64,000 nucleotides of DNA from Ilyomonas sp964249755 (GTDB lineage Bacteria > Bacteroidota > Bacteroidia > Chitinophagales > Chitinophagaceae): the NCBI GenBank assembly GCA_964249755.1, contig CAXUDB010000002.1:310001-374000 (forward strand). Direction: 5' to 3'. Shown one piece after another: positions 7,622 to 17,170 of this stretch (position 1 is the stretch's first letter; every line of letters begins with the position of its first letter). The translations under genes and the position numbers were made by a program. The notes beneath the pieces were generated by a model, which ran no database searches, was not told the DNA's origin, and worked only from the letters and a program-made list of their open reading frames with translations.

Positions 7622-8674
7622 TCAGACTCTTTTTTTAGCTTTTGGCATTGTTGCTTTGGGCTGTTTTTGTAAAGGTTGCTGCGTGTTTTTTAAGTTGAAT
7701 TTAATTGCTGGTTTCGTATTTTTTTTACTGGTACTGCTATCGGTTGTTTCGTCTCTGTCGGGTTGCAAAATTGTATTGCGCAAAGTGTCAATATTGGTTT
7801 TCTGCACAGCGTCTATCGCCCGAAACAGCAGCGAAGAGTCTTTTAAAATATCTGCACCGGAACGCATAGCCGATACAATGCGCTGCGCCAGAGCTGAATC
7901 TACATAAGGCTTTGGCTCGCCGCGGCGCGCAGCCACCACTTGTCCGTCGAATGAAACATTGACCGTTTCATATTTTTCAAAACCTGTTTTTGACCATACC
8001 TGTTTATAAAAAGCCATTAGCCGGTTAAACTTAGAAGCAAGACTGTCAGCGCTTCCTAAAATGATGGTTTGATTACCTATTACCGGGATAATATTGAAAG
8101 TGCTTTGCGGTGTAATAACTACCTGCGACACCTGTGCATTCCAAAATGAATCCTGCTGAATAAACAGCGCAATGTTTTTTACATCATTCAGTAAGAGGCT
8201 ATCGGGTTTCGAAAGTTTTTTTTTATCCGAAGTAAATGATGTAAATACCGGAACATGCGCCGAATAATCACGGCTTAACGGTAGCCGCATTCCGCTGCTG
8301 TCAATATAAAACGATGAACCTTGCCATGTGATAACACGTGCAATTGGCTCACGCTCTTTTATCTTCACCTGCAGCACTGCTCCGTTGTCGAAGTATAACT
8401 CTACGTTTTGTATCCAGGGTTGTTTTTTTAGGATTGTTTCCAGAGTTCGCAGGTTAATATTTTTAATGCTCTCTCCTTTGTATGCACCATTCACTTTCAG
8501 TTTATCGGTAATCTCTTTTTCGTCCACAAACACATGCCCTTCACTTCCTTGGATGTCTACTTTGATGTCGCTGCAGGTTGCATTTTTTTTCTGTTGGGCA
8601 GCTGCTATCAGCAAGCCAGCTACCACTACAGCCAGCAGCCACCACAGAGATAATATAATTCGCTTTTTAAGCAT
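7622..8674 (-). CDS. ftsQ: Cell division protein FtsQ
   Basis: A bitopic protein linking early cytoplasmic and late periplasmic division proteins. A short cytoplasmic start (MLKKR) is followed by a TM helix (residues 6-26, LSLWWLLAVVVAGLLIAAAQ). A POTRA domain comes next (IKVDIQGSEGHVFVDEKEITDKL, then LETILKKQPWIQNVELYF) and then the FtsQ beta domain (PVFTSFTSDKKKLSK onward). The C-terminus is a basic, T/Q-rich tail absent from many FtsQ proteins. It overlaps the end of murC by 8 bp, so the two are translationally linked. Confidence 0.92.
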   Translation of the reverse strand: MLKKRIILSLWWLLAVVVAGLLIAAAQQKKNATCSDIKVDIQGSEGHVFVDEKEITDKLKVNGAYKGESIKNINLRTLETILKKQPWIQNVELYFDNGAVLQVKIKEREPIARVITWQGSSFYIDSSGMRLPLSRDYSAHVPVFTSFTSDKKKLSKPDSLLLNDVKNIALFIQQDSFWNAQVSQVVITPQSTFNIIPVIGNQTIILGSADSLASKFNRLMAFYKQVWSKTGFEKYETVNVSFDGQVVAARRGEPKPYVDSALAQRIVSAMRSGADILKDSSLLFRAIDAVQKTNIDTLRNTILQPDRDETTDSSTSKKNTKPAIKFNLKNTQQPLQKQPKATMPKAKKRV

Positions 8675-10070
8675 CCTTGAGCAATACGTTTTTTACGGGT
8701 AACACCAAGGCATCTATGTCTCCTGCCCCGCACATTGCAATTAACTTTGGCTTTTCCATCTCTATTACTTGCAGCAGCATTTCTTTAGATAAAATGCGTT
8801 TCTTTGGTATGGTGATTTCGTGAAAAATCAACTCGCTGCTCACGCCGGGCATTGGCAATTCCCGAGCGGGATAAATGGGTAATAAAATCACTTCGTCAGC
8901 CAGGCTCAATACGGCGCCAAACTCTTTGTATAAATCTTTGGTGCGACTGTATAAATGTGGTTGAAACACCACCGTTAATTTTTCGTTGCGAAACATACTG
9001 CAAACGCCGGTGATTAATGCCCTCAACTCTTCCGGGTGATGAGCATAATCATCAATCAGAATGTGTACATCATTTCTAATAATGTATTCAAACCGCCGTT
9101 TCACACCTTTAAAGTTTGCAATGGCATTTTTAATTTTTTCATCCTCAATGTTCAGATGCTTCGCAATGATAATGGCAACAATACTGTTCTCAATATTATG
9201 CAACCCACCCATGTTCAGCACGACATCTTTTAGACTCCATTCTTTGCCTGCAACATCATAATAATACGCGCCATCTTCAATTCGGATATTCGTTACATAA
9301 ACATCTGCCTGAATATTGTCGAAATGATACGTAAGATGCTTACCTGCCACCAGTTCATCACTTCTGTGCAAGCCATATTTGGTAAGCAAAAAGCCGCCGG
9401 GTTTCAGCTTCTTCGTAAACTGAATAAAAGCGTTCTCCACTTCTTCGCCTGTACCATAAATATCGAGATGGTCAGGGTCCATGGCAGTTACTACTGCTAC
9501 ATCGGGAACCAGCTTTAAAAAAGAACGATCATATTCATCAGCTTCTACCACTACTACCTTGTTCTCACTGCTCCAGAAATTGGTGTTATAGTTAGCTGCA
9601 ATGCCACCAAGAAAAGCGTTACATCCGTAGCCGCTATCGCGCAATACATGCGCTGTCATCGTAGTGATGGTTGTCTTTCCATGCGTTCCGGCAATGCAGA
9701 TGTTAAAGGAGTTCTGCGTGATCCATTGCAGTATATCGCTGCGTTTTACAACGGTATAATTGTTCTGTTTATAGTAGATAAACTCTTTGTGGTCTTTGGG
9801 GATAGCAGGTGTATAAACGACTACATCTAGCTCTTTTGGAATCAACTCAGTGTTTTCTTCAAAATGAATGTCAATGCCTGATGCCTGCAGTTCATCAGTA
9901 AGCGGCGTTGGTGTTTTATCGTAGCCACTTACCAAAGCACCTTTGCTTTTGAAATAGCGAGCCAGGGCGCTCATGCCGATACCGCCGATACCAATAAAAT
10001 ATATTTTGCTGATAAGTAAACCGGCCGGCAACAAAGATGAATGAGACTGTATTGTTTGATTCATTTCCAT
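8667..10070 (-). CDS. murC: UDP-N-acetylmuramate--L-alanine ligase MurC
   Basis: Adds L-alanine to UDP-MurNAc with ATP, the first amino-acid step of peptidoglycan precursor synthesis in the cytoplasm. FIGIGGIGMSALARYFKSKG near residues 26-45 is the UDP-binding N-domain. GTHGKTTITTM is the ATP P-loop. VVVEADEYDRSFL and the DDYAHHPEE motif complete the Mur ligase active site. At 467 residues it has the usual length. It lies 8 bp after murG and overlaps ftsQ. The first ~20 residues (MEMNQTIQSHSSLLPAG) look like a variable extension. Confidence 0.97.
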   Translation of the reverse strand: MEMNQTIQSHSSLLPAGLLISKIYFIGIGGIGMSALARYFKSKGALVSGYDKTPTPLTDELQASGIDIHFEENTELIPKELDVVVYTPAIPKDHKEFIYYKQNNYTVVKRSDILQWITQNSFNICIAGTHGKTTITTMTAHVLRDSGYGCNAFLGGIAANYNTNFWSSENKVVVVEADEYDRSFLKLVPDVAVVTAMDPDHLDIYGTGEEVENAFIQFTKKLKPGGFLLTKYGLHRSDELVAGKHLTYHFDNIQADVYVTNIRIEDGAYYYDVAGKEWSLKDVVLNMGGLHNIENSIVAIIIAKHLNIEDEKIKNAIANFKGVKRRFEYIIRNDVHILIDDYAHHPEELRALITGVCSMFRNEKLTVVFQPHLYSRTKDLYKEFGAVLSLADEVILLPIYPARELPMPGVSSELIFHEITIPKKRILSKEMLLQVIEMEKPKLIAMCGAGDIDALVLPVKNVLLKDA

Positions 10071-10078
10071 ATCATCTT

Positions 10079-11224
10079 TTATAACGCGTTGAGGATGGCT
10101 TGCGCGATGGTTTCATCTGCATGGGTAACGGCTAACTTTGCAATATTTGTTTCTAATTCCCGCTGCTTTTGTTCGTTGAACAAGAGGCTGGTTACTGTGC
10201 CGAATAATTTGCCCTGCGCCTCCTCATCTTTGACCATCAGTGCTGCATTTTTATCCACTAAATATTGCGCGTTTGCCGTTTGATGATCTTCGGCAGCGTG
10301 AGAGTAGGGGACAAAGACAACCGCTTTTTTAGTAGCGCATAATTCGGCTACCGACATCGCGCCGGAACGCGAGATAACCACATCTGCAGCAGCATAGGCT
10401 TTATCCATGTCTTTAATAAAATCACCCACCCATACAAACGATTTTCCACTGCCACGCTGTAAGTAAGCCTCGGCTGTGGTTGCCCCGGTTTGCCAGATCA
10501 GTTGCACATTGAGAGAAGGCAGTTCGCCAATGTGATAAGCGAGCACCTGGTTGATGCTTCTGGCGCCAAGACTACCACCGATAGCGAGTATCGTTTTCTT
10601 ATTTTCTTCCAATCCAAAAAACCGCAGCGCTTCTTCTTTCGCTATAGTTGTATCTGCGATGGACTTGCGTATCGGGTTGCCGGTAACCACAATTTTTTCA
10701 GCCGGAAAAAACTTTTCCATGCCATTGCCGGCAACAAAAATCTTCGCCGCTTTTTTGCCTAATAAAATATTGCTCTTACCAGCAAACGAATTGCTTTCGT
10801 GAACGAATGTGGGGATGTTTTGTTTTTGCGCATAGCGCAATACTGGGAATGAAGAATAACCTCCCACACCAATCACGGCATCAGGCTTGAATGTTTTGAT
10901 AATATCACTCACCTGGAAGAAGCTTTTTATCAGTTTGAAAGGCAGTGAAATATTCTTCAACAGGTGGCTGCGGTTGAGGCCGGCAATGTCAATGCCTTTA
11001 ATGTCATAGCCTGCCTGCGGCACTTTGTCCATCTCCATTTTTCCCTTAGCGCCAACAAATAAAAACTGCGCAGAAGGCTGGATTTTTTTGATGGCATTGG
11101 CGATGGCAATGGCAGGAAAAATATGACCGCCTGTGCCGCCGCCTGCAATGATGAAACGAAAACCGGAGCCCCCAACCCCTGATGGGGAGTTTGTATCCTG
11201 TTCATTTTTGGTAACCTCTTTCAT
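10079..11224 (-). CDS. murG: UDP-GlcNAc transferase MurG (makes lipid II)
   Basis: Transfers GlcNAc to lipid I on the inner face of the membrane to make lipid II. The GT-B fold is shown by FIIAGGGTGGHIFPAIAIANA near residue 24, IAIGGSLGARSINQ, and the donor-site motif SRSGAMSVAELCATKKAVVFVPY. At 381 residues it is slightly long because the first ~22 residues are an added, glycine- and serine-rich stretch. Part of that stretch is encoded by a C-rich palindromic repeat (11169-11190). The core starts at FRFIIAGGGTGGH. Confidence 0.97.
   Translation of the reverse strand: MKEVTKNEQDTNSPSGVGGSGFRFIIAGGGTGGHIFPAIAIANAIKKIQPSAQFLFVGAKGKMEMDKVPQAGYDIKGIDIAGLNRSHLLKNISLPFKLIKSFFQVSDIIKTFKPDAVIGVGGYSSFPVLRYAQKQNIPTFVHESNSFAGKSNILLGKKAAKIFVAGNGMEKFFPAEKIVVTGNPIRKSIADTTIAKEEALRFFGLEENKKTILAIGGSLGARSINQVLAYHIGELPSLNVQLIWQTGATTAEAYLQRGSGKSFVWVGDFIKDMDKAYAAADVVISRSGAMSVAELCATKKAVVFVPYSHAAEDHQTANAQYLVDKNAALMVKDEEAQGKLFGTVTSLLFNEQKQRELETNIAKLAVTHADETIAQAILNAL
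11169..11190. repeat. CCCC/GGGG palindromic repeat inside the murG start
   Basis: The plus strand reads CCCCCAACCCCTGATGGGGA, a small hairpin (ACCCCTGATGGGG) like the C-rich palindromes commonly seen between genes in Bacteroidota. Here it lies inside the coding frame and is translated as NSPSGVGGS, just before the conserved start of MurG. Confidence 0.5.
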
Positions 11225-11253
11225 CTTTATATTATAATCAAAGCCAGTTTCAC

Positions 11254-12528
11254 TTACGCTGTTTCGAATTCTTCTTTTGGAGATAGCAGTTTCTCTACTC
11301 TGCCTTCTAACTGTTCTACATTTCTTGCTACGCTTAAAATGATACCAATGGCGGCGCAGGTAAATAAGAAAGAGCTTCCGCCCATGCTCACCAGCGGTAA
11401 TGTTACGCCCGTAACAGGCGTGAGATTTACATTCACCGCCATGTTGGCAAGTGCTTGTATTACCATGCTGAAACTCAGGCCTAACGCGAGAAACGCTCCA
11501 AATGCATAAGGCATTCGTTTAAAAATATTGATACAACGGAACAGGAACACCATGTATATAAAAATGATGAACGCGCCGCCCATCAAACCATATTCTTCAA
11601 TGATGATGGAATAAATAAAATCGTTGTAAGCCTGCGGCAGAAAGTTGCGTTGGCGGCTGTTGCCCGGACCCAAACCATACAACACACTTCCATTGGCTAT
11701 CGCAATATTTGCCTGCTGCACCTGGTAAGGAATTGCGTCTTCTTTTGCATACATGAAGTCTTGTACACGACTTACCCAAGTACCAAACCGACCCATCGAA
11801 GTCAGTGTTTCAGATACCTTGGATTTCGATACTTCTTTTACGCCATTGGCGGTTTTTCCTGTGTATGTAGTAATGGCAATTGAAACAATTAAAATGACCG
11901 GCAACAAAGCCACACCAACCACCAACAATAAGTGTTTGATATGAACGCGACCGATGAATAAAAGAATTAATGCTGTGGCACCTGTGAGTAATGCGTTAGA
12001 AAGATTCGCTGGCATGATTAACACACAGGTTAATGCAATGGGAATGATTAACGGAACAAAGCCTTTTCTAAAATCTTTAATCACATCCTGCTTGCGACTC
12101 AACTGCCGCGAGAGATACATAAACAGAGCTACCTTCGCAAAATCACTTGTTTGAAACGTCATGTTGATGACGGGCAATTTAATCCAGCGGCTGCCTTCGT
12201 TTATTTCTGCACCAAAGAATAAGGTATACGCCAAAAGTGGTATCGAAATGAGGTAGAGGTACAATGCGATTCTTGAAAAAATAGTGTAGTTGATGCGGTG
12301 CAGGAAATAAATCACCAGCAAACCGACAAGAATAAAAGAAAGCTGTTTAAAGAGATAAATTTCTGTGTTGCCTTTATACATTTTATAAGCCAGCGAGCCG
12401 GTAGCGCTATATACTACCAGCACCGACGCCAAAGCCAGTAGCAGCACACAGCTCCAGATATATTTATCTCCCTTTGCCTGCCGGCTCAGGTGATGAAATG
12501 GGTAATGTAAACCCGCCAAGTCTGCCAT
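11254..12528 (-). CDS. ftsW: SEDS-family septal peptidoglycan polymerase FtsW
   Basis: A multi-pass membrane glycosyltransferase that polymerises lipid II at the septum with FtsI. The frame could start at 12621, but MADLAGLHYPFHHLS at 12528 gives a normal cytoplasmic N-terminus. About ten hydrophobic helices are visible. SEDS motifs include GAEINEGSRWIKL in the large loop region, FQTSDFAKVALFMYLSR, and PVTGVTLPLVSMGGSSF near the C-terminus. It lies between murD and murG, as is usual for dcw clusters. Confidence 0.96.
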   Translation of the reverse strand: MADLAGLHYPFHHLSRQAKGDKYIWSCVLLLALASVLVVYSATGSLAYKMYKGNTEIYLFKQLSFILVGLLVIYFLHRINYTIFSRIALYLYLISIPLLAYTLFFGAEINEGSRWIKLPVINMTFQTSDFAKVALFMYLSRQLSRKQDVIKDFRKGFVPLIIPIALTCVLIMPANLSNALLTGATALILLFIGRVHIKHLLLVVGVALLPVILIVSIAITTYTGKTANGVKEVSKSKVSETLTSMGRFGTWVSRVQDFMYAKEDAIPYQVQQANIAIANGSVLYGLGPGNSRQRNFLPQAYNDFIYSIIIEEYGLMGGAFIIFIYMVFLFRCINIFKRMPYAFGAFLALGLSFSMVIQALANMAVNVNLTPVTGVTLPLVSMGGSSFLFTCAAIGIILSVARNVEQLEGRVEKLLSPKEEFETA

Positions 12529-12643
12529 ACAAATAAGTAGTCTATGAAAACTAAAAGAGAAGTTTATTGCCCATGCCTTCTCTTTATAAGTGCTCCGTTT
12601 TTTTATCGTCGAATGTATCAAACAATCTTTTCTAATCTAACAG

Positions 12644-14032
12644 TTATAGGGCTTTTACTGCATCCTTAAACTGCTTGCCGCGGTCCTCGTAATTTTTAAA
12701 TAAATCGAAGCTGGCACAGGCAGGGCTTAATAGTACAACGTCCCCTTTTTCTGCGGCGGCAAAAGATTTTTGTACGGCTTCCTCCGCAGAAGATGTATCT
12801 ATTACAGAAACAATTTTTCCAAATGCTTCATGAATTTTTTTATTATCCAGTCCTAAGCATACAATGGCTTTTACCTTCTCGCGAACCAGGTCTTCAATGG
12901 CGGAGTAATCATTGCCTTTATCCACACCGCCTAATATTAAAACTGTTGGCTTCGTCATGCTTTCCAGCGCAAACCAGGTGCTGTTGATGTTGGTAGCTTT
13001 GCTGTCGTTAATAAACTCCACACCTCGCACTATCGTTACAGGCTCCATTCGATGTTCCAGCGTTTCAAAGCTCTCCACGGCTTCCCTGATTTTCTCCTTA
13101 CGAATGTCCATCGTAAGCGCTGCAATGCCTGCTGCCATTGTGTTGGATTGATTGTGTTTACCTTTTGCGGCAAAATCGTAGATGTTCATGCTGACTCTTT
13201 CTTCGTTCACTTTCATCATGAGCTGGTCACCTTTCACGAAGGCTCCTTTCTTTGGTTCCTGTTTCATAGAAAATGGCAATGATTGACTGGTTAATAAAAT
13301 ATTGTTTAGTTTTTTCATGATGATTTCATCGTCCATATTGTAGATGAAATAATCTTCTTTCGTCTGTTTATTAATAATTCTGAATTTGCTGTTGATATAG
13401 TTATCAAAGCTGTAGTTATACCTGTCTAAATGGTCTTCTGTGATGTTGAGTAAAATGGCAATGTGCGCCCTGAAATCAACGATATCATCTAACTGGAAAG
13501 AGCTGATTTCAGCGATATACAACGGCTTCGGATTTTCTGCCACCTGCTTGGCAAATGAATATCCGATGTTGCCCACAATCGCGCAATCTAAACCTGCTGT
13601 TTGACAGATGTGATATAGAAGCGAAGTTGTGGTGCTCTTACCATTGCTTCCAGTGATGGCAACAATGCGGCTATCGCCCGTAAAGCGGAAGGCAAGCTCT
13701 ATCTCGCTGATGACAGGAATGCCTTTGCTGCGTATCTTCTTCACCATCTCATTCTTCTCCGGAATGCCGGGACTTTTGATTACTTCGTCTACGCTTAAAA
13801 TCCGGTCTTCCGAGTGCACGCCTTCCTCCCATTCGATGCTGTTGTTCAGCAGTTCTACCTTGTATTCCTCTTTTATTTTTCCGGCATCGCTTACAAACAC
13901 TTCATAACCCTGCTGCCGACTCAGCAAAGCTGCACCCACACCGCTTTCGCCGGCACCCAGCACCGCTACCGACCATCTCATATTTTGAGCTGTTAATGGT
14001 TGTAGTTCGTTGTCTATTTTGCTGTCCGTCAT
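12644..14032 (-). CDS. murD: UDP-MurNAc-L-Ala--D-Glu ligase MurD
   Basis: Adds D-glutamate to UDP-MurNAc-L-alanine. The N-domain shows VLGAGESGVGAALLSRQQG; the P-loop is ITGSNGKSTTTSLLYH; the later motifs LNITEDHLDRY and FINDSKATNINSTWFALES are characteristic of MurD. At 462 residues it is normal length, with perhaps an extra ~17 residues at the start (MRWSVAVLGAG at residue 18 is an alternative start). It follows mraY after 146 bp, a loose spacing for this operon. Confidence 0.97.
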   Translation of the reverse strand: MTDSKIDNELQPLTAQNMRWSVAVLGAGESGVGAALLSRQQGYEVFVSDAGKIKEEYKVELLNNSIEWEEGVHSEDRILSVDEVIKSPGIPEKNEMVKKIRSKGIPVISEIELAFRFTGDSRIVAITGSNGKSTTTSLLYHICQTAGLDCAIVGNIGYSFAKQVAENPKPLYIAEISSFQLDDIVDFRAHIAILLNITEDHLDRYNYSFDNYINSKFRIINKQTKEDYFIYNMDDEIIMKKLNNILLTSQSLPFSMKQEPKKGAFVKGDQLMMKVNEERVSMNIYDFAAKGKHNQSNTMAAGIAALTMDIRKEKIREAVESFETLEHRMEPVTIVRGVEFINDSKATNINSTWFALESMTKPTVLILGGVDKGNDYSAIEDLVREKVKAIVCLGLDNKKIHEAFGKIVSVIDTSSAEEAVQKSFAAAEKGDVVLLSPACASFDLFKNYEDRGKQFKDAVKAL

Positions 14033-14178
14033 GTGTTGTTATTTATCCGTCCGAACTGGAATTTTTTATGATTTCTAATTTGCCTGATTCGTGTTTTGTT
14101 TTTCCAATTTTTTCCTTCCTAAATCTATGTTCAATCTTTTCATATCCGCTAAGTCAGACAAATCGCATTAAACTCGTT

Positions 14179-15486
14179 TTACCTGATTTTTAATGTCACA
14201 ATCGAAAGCAACACGCACAAAATCGTGATGATCCAAAAGCGGATTGCAATCTTGCTTTCATGAAATCCTTTTTTCTGATAATGATGATGCAAAGGGCTCA
14301 TCAAAAAAATGCGCTTTCCTTCACCATACTTTTTCTTCGTGTATTTGAAATAACTTACCTGCAATACCACACTAAGATTCTCTACTAAGAACACCCCGCA
14401 GAAAATTGGTATCAGCAATTCCTTTCTTACAATCACCGCTAATGAAGCAATGATGCCACCTAAGGCAAGGCTTCCAGTATCACCCATAAATACCTGCGCA
14501 GGAAACGCATTGTACCACATAAATCCTACGCAGGCTCCTACCAATGCGCCTACAAAAATGGACAGCTCGCCAAGGTTTGGGATATACATGATGTTAAGAT
14601 AATCTGCCAATAAATAATTACCACTCACATACACAAAAATGCCCAGCCCCGCCGCAATAATGGCGCTCACGCCGGCTGCCAATCCATCTAATCCATCTGT
14701 TAGGTTGGCACCATTAGAAACAGCAGTTATAATAAATGTGATGATAATGATATAAGGAATCCAGGTATAATTCTCTGCACCCTCGCCCATCCAGCTAATC
14801 AGTTTGCTGTAGTTAAACTCATGTGTCTTTACAAAAGGGATGGTAGTGATGGGTGTTTTTACCCTGGCAAACCGTACATCTTTGCCATCGCGCGTTCGGG
14901 TTATTTCATTCAATGTTTTTTCGCCAGGACGGATGCCAGTTTCAACTCCGTTCTCATTAATAATTTCTCTTTCCACTACCACGTTACTGTTGAAGTAAAG
15001 CGTAACACCGATGATGATGCCGAGACCAACCTGACCAATAATCTTTGACAAACCTGCCAATCCATCGCTGTCTTTCTTCTGATATTTCTCGCCCTTATCC
15101 TGTGCGATTTTGCGGGCTTTTAATTTGAAATAATCATCGAGGAAACCAATGAAACCCAGCCATATTGTGCAAAGAATCATGAGACGGATATACACTTTAT
15201 CAAGGTCGGCAAACAGCAATACTGGTATCAGTATCGAAAGCAATATGATGATGCCACCCATAGTAGGTGTTCCTTTCTTTTGCTGTTCGCCAGCTAAGCC
15301 TAAATCACGAACTGTTTCGCCGATCTGGTTTCGCTTCAATAAATTAATCAGCCGCTTGCCATACAGCGTGGCAATCAACAGTGATAAAATAACAGCCAGC
15401 ACCGCGCGGAAAGTGATGAACTGAAATAGTCCCGCACCGCTCAGATGAAATTCTTTGCCCAACCAATTGAATAAATAGTATAGCAT
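14179..15486 (-). CDS. mraY: Phospho-MurNAc-pentapeptide transferase MraY
   Basis: Makes lipid I on undecaprenyl phosphate at the inner membrane. Diagnostic motifs: GTPTMGGI, GFLDDYFKL, NLTDGLDGLAAG, VFMGDTGSLALGG and SPLHHHYQKKGF. ATG at 15486 (MLYYLFNWLGKEF) is preferred over 15507. The protein is 435 residues, against 360 in E. coli. The extra length is an insert of some 70-80 residues (EREIINENGVETGIRP to HEFNYSKLISWMGEG) between two membrane helices, which looks hydrophilic. It lies between murE and murD. Confidence 0.97.
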   Translation of the reverse strand: MLYYLFNWLGKEFHLSGAGLFQFITFRAVLAVILSLLIATLYGKRLINLLKRNQIGETVRDLGLAGEQQKKGTPTMGGIIILLSILIPVLLFADLDKVYIRLMILCTIWLGFIGFLDDYFKLKARKIAQDKGEKYQKKDSDGLAGLSKIIGQVGLGIIIGVTLYFNSNVVVEREIINENGVETGIRPGEKTLNEITRTRDGKDVRFARVKTPITTIPFVKTHEFNYSKLISWMGEGAENYTWIPYIIIITFIITAVSNGANLTDGLDGLAAGVSAIIAAGLGIFVYVSGNYLLADYLNIMYIPNLGELSIFVGALVGACVGFMWYNAFPAQVFMGDTGSLALGGIIASLAVIVRKELLIPIFCGVFLVENLSVVLQVSYFKYTKKKYGEGKRIFLMSPLHHHYQKKGFHESKIAIRFWIITILCVLLSIVTLKIR

Positions 15487-15497
15487 CTTTTTATGTG

Positions 15498-15526
15498 GGA
15501 TGTACAATGTCGGATGTGCGATGTAG
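15498..15526. repeat. GATGTN word repeat 5' of mraY
   Basis: A run of near-identical words (GGATGTACAATGTCGGATGTG, followed by CGATGTAG) lies immediately upstream of mraY. It matches the style of the other word-repeat elements in this window but in a different sequence. No function can be assigned. Confidence 0.4.
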
Positions 15527-15585
15527 TTCTTGTTATCATCGTTTCCTTCTATCTTACATCAGTTATTGTTTAGCATCTATCTTTT

Positions 15586-15639
15586 GAAGTGAGTATGAAC
15601 ACATCATATGTTCACTCCTCGCTACTTACCACTCACTTC
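15586..15639 (-). repeat. GTGAGTGG word repeat forming a hairpin at the murE end
   Basis: The outer arms GAAGTGAGT (15586-15594) and ACTCACTTC (15631-15639) pair perfectly, and an inner TGAACA / TGTTCA stem (15596-15601 and 15609-15614) adds to the structure. The TGA stop codon of murE lies within the outer arm. Same family as 1996-2049 and 41395-41445. Confidence 0.6.
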
Positions 15640-17096
15640 TTCATCAACTCAAAACTTTTTTTCAAAACTGCTTTATCATCAAAGCTGTACTTCACGCCTT
15701 TGATGTCTTGGTACTTCTCGTGACCTTTGCCGGCCACCAGAATGATGTCTTCTTTATTAGCCATTTCAACCGCTGTTTCAATCGCATCTTTTCTATCTAC
15801 TATGGTTTGGCTTTTGCGCTTGGCGGCGCTATTCAAACCGCCTCTCATGTCGTTTAAAATTTCTTCCGGGTCTTCGCTACGCGGGTTGTCGCTGGTGAGT
15901 ATGACTTTGTCGCTCCATTCACAAGCCACCTGTGCCATAATTGGTCTCTTAGTCTTGTCTCTGTCGCCGCCGCAGCCTACTACAGTAATTACCTGCTCGT
16001 AGCCTTTGCGTAATTTTTTAATGGTAGATAATACATTCTCCAATGCATCGGGCGTGTGTGCATAATCTACAATGCCAATGATGTTGTTGTGGCTGATTAT
16101 ATAATCAAACCTGCCTTCAGCCCCATTCAAAGCACTTAGCACACGAAGCACTTCATCGCTGTTTTCGCCAAGACAAATTGCTGCGCCGTACACGCATAGC
16201 AGGTTGTACGCATTGAACTCGCCAATAAGCCGGAAATGCACTTCCTTATCATTTACGGTCATAATAAGACCCGTCAACGCATTCTCTAATATTTTGCCTT
16301 TGAAATCAGCTAAATTTTTCAGGCTATAATAGTGTTTGCGCGCCGCCGTGTTTTGCAACATCACAGTTCCCCGCTTATCGTCGAGGTTGGAGATAGCAAA
16401 CGCAGAAGAAGGCAAATCGTCAAAGAATTTTTTCTTCACGCGGATGTATTCATCGAACGTTTTATGGTAGTCGAGATGATCGTGCGTGATGTTGCTGAAC
16501 AAAGCGCCGGTAAACTGCAAGCCGGTAATACGGTGCTGATGAATGGCATGGCTGCTGCATTCCATAAACACATGCGTACAGCCCTCGTCTGCCATCTTCC
16601 TCAACAGTGCGTTTAAGCTTACAGCATCGGGCGTAGTGTGTGTAGAAGGAAGCACTTCGCCCGCAATTTGGTTTTGCACGGTGCTGATTAACCCACAGGT
16701 ATAACCCAGCTTTGTAAACAGCTTGAACAAAACTGTTGCAATAGTTGTCTTGCCGTTGGTGCCGGTAACACCCACCAGTTGCATCGCTTTCGAAGGTTCG
16801 CCATAAAAATTATGCGCGATATAAGCTACTGCTTCATGGGCATTGTTTACTTTCAGATAAGTAACGTTTTCTAAAAGCATCAGGGGCATCTCTTCGCATA
16901 CAACGGCAATGGCTCCTTTGCCGATAGCAGCTTCAATAAAAGAATGCCCATCGGATACGGCACCGCATATAGCAACAAACAGGGAGCCGGCAGATATCTT
17001 ACGCGAGTCTATCTGCACATCCTTCACCTCTTTATCCGTGCTGCCATTGATCGCCTGCAGATGTACTTTATATAATATGTTCTGAAGATTCGCCAT
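15633..17096 (-). CDS. murE: UDP-MurNAc-tripeptide synthetase MurE (meso-DAP type)
   Basis: Adds the third residue of the peptidoglycan stem peptide. VGVTGTNGKTTIATVLFKLF is the P-loop; FSNITHDHLDYHKTFDEY and VDYAHTPDALENVL are Mur ligase motifs. SDNPRSEDPEEI carries the DNPR motif that selects meso-diaminopimelate over lysine, so the wall should be of the meso-DAP type. At 487 residues the length is normal. It sits between ftsI and mraY, and its stop codon is inside a repeat. murF is not in this cluster. Confidence 0.97.
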   Translation of the reverse strand: MANLQNILYKVHLQAINGSTDKEVKDVQIDSRKISAGSLFVAICGAVSDGHSFIEAAIGKGAIAVVCEEMPLMLLENVTYLKVNNAHEAVAYIAHNFYGEPSKAMQLVGVTGTNGKTTIATVLFKLFTKLGYTCGLISTVQNQIAGEVLPSTHTTPDAVSLNALLRKMADEGCTHVFMECSSHAIHQHRITGLQFTGALFSNITHDHLDYHKTFDEYIRVKKKFFDDLPSSAFAISNLDDKRGTVMLQNTAARKHYYSLKNLADFKGKILENALTGLIMTVNDKEVHFRLIGEFNAYNLLCVYGAAICLGENSDEVLRVLSALNGAEGRFDYIISHNNIIGIVDYAHTPDALENVLSTIKKLRKGYEQVITVVGCGGDRDKTKRPIMAQVACEWSDKVILTSDNPRSEDPEEILNDMRGGLNSAAKRKSQTIVDRKDAIETAVEMANKEDIILVAGKGHEKYQDIKGVKYSFDDKAVLKKSFELMKK

Positions 17097-17170
17097 GTTT
17101 GTTTTTCTACTGCTGAGACGCTAAGACGCAGAATTTTTATTTATCATTCATTCCGTCTTTGCGGTTATTC

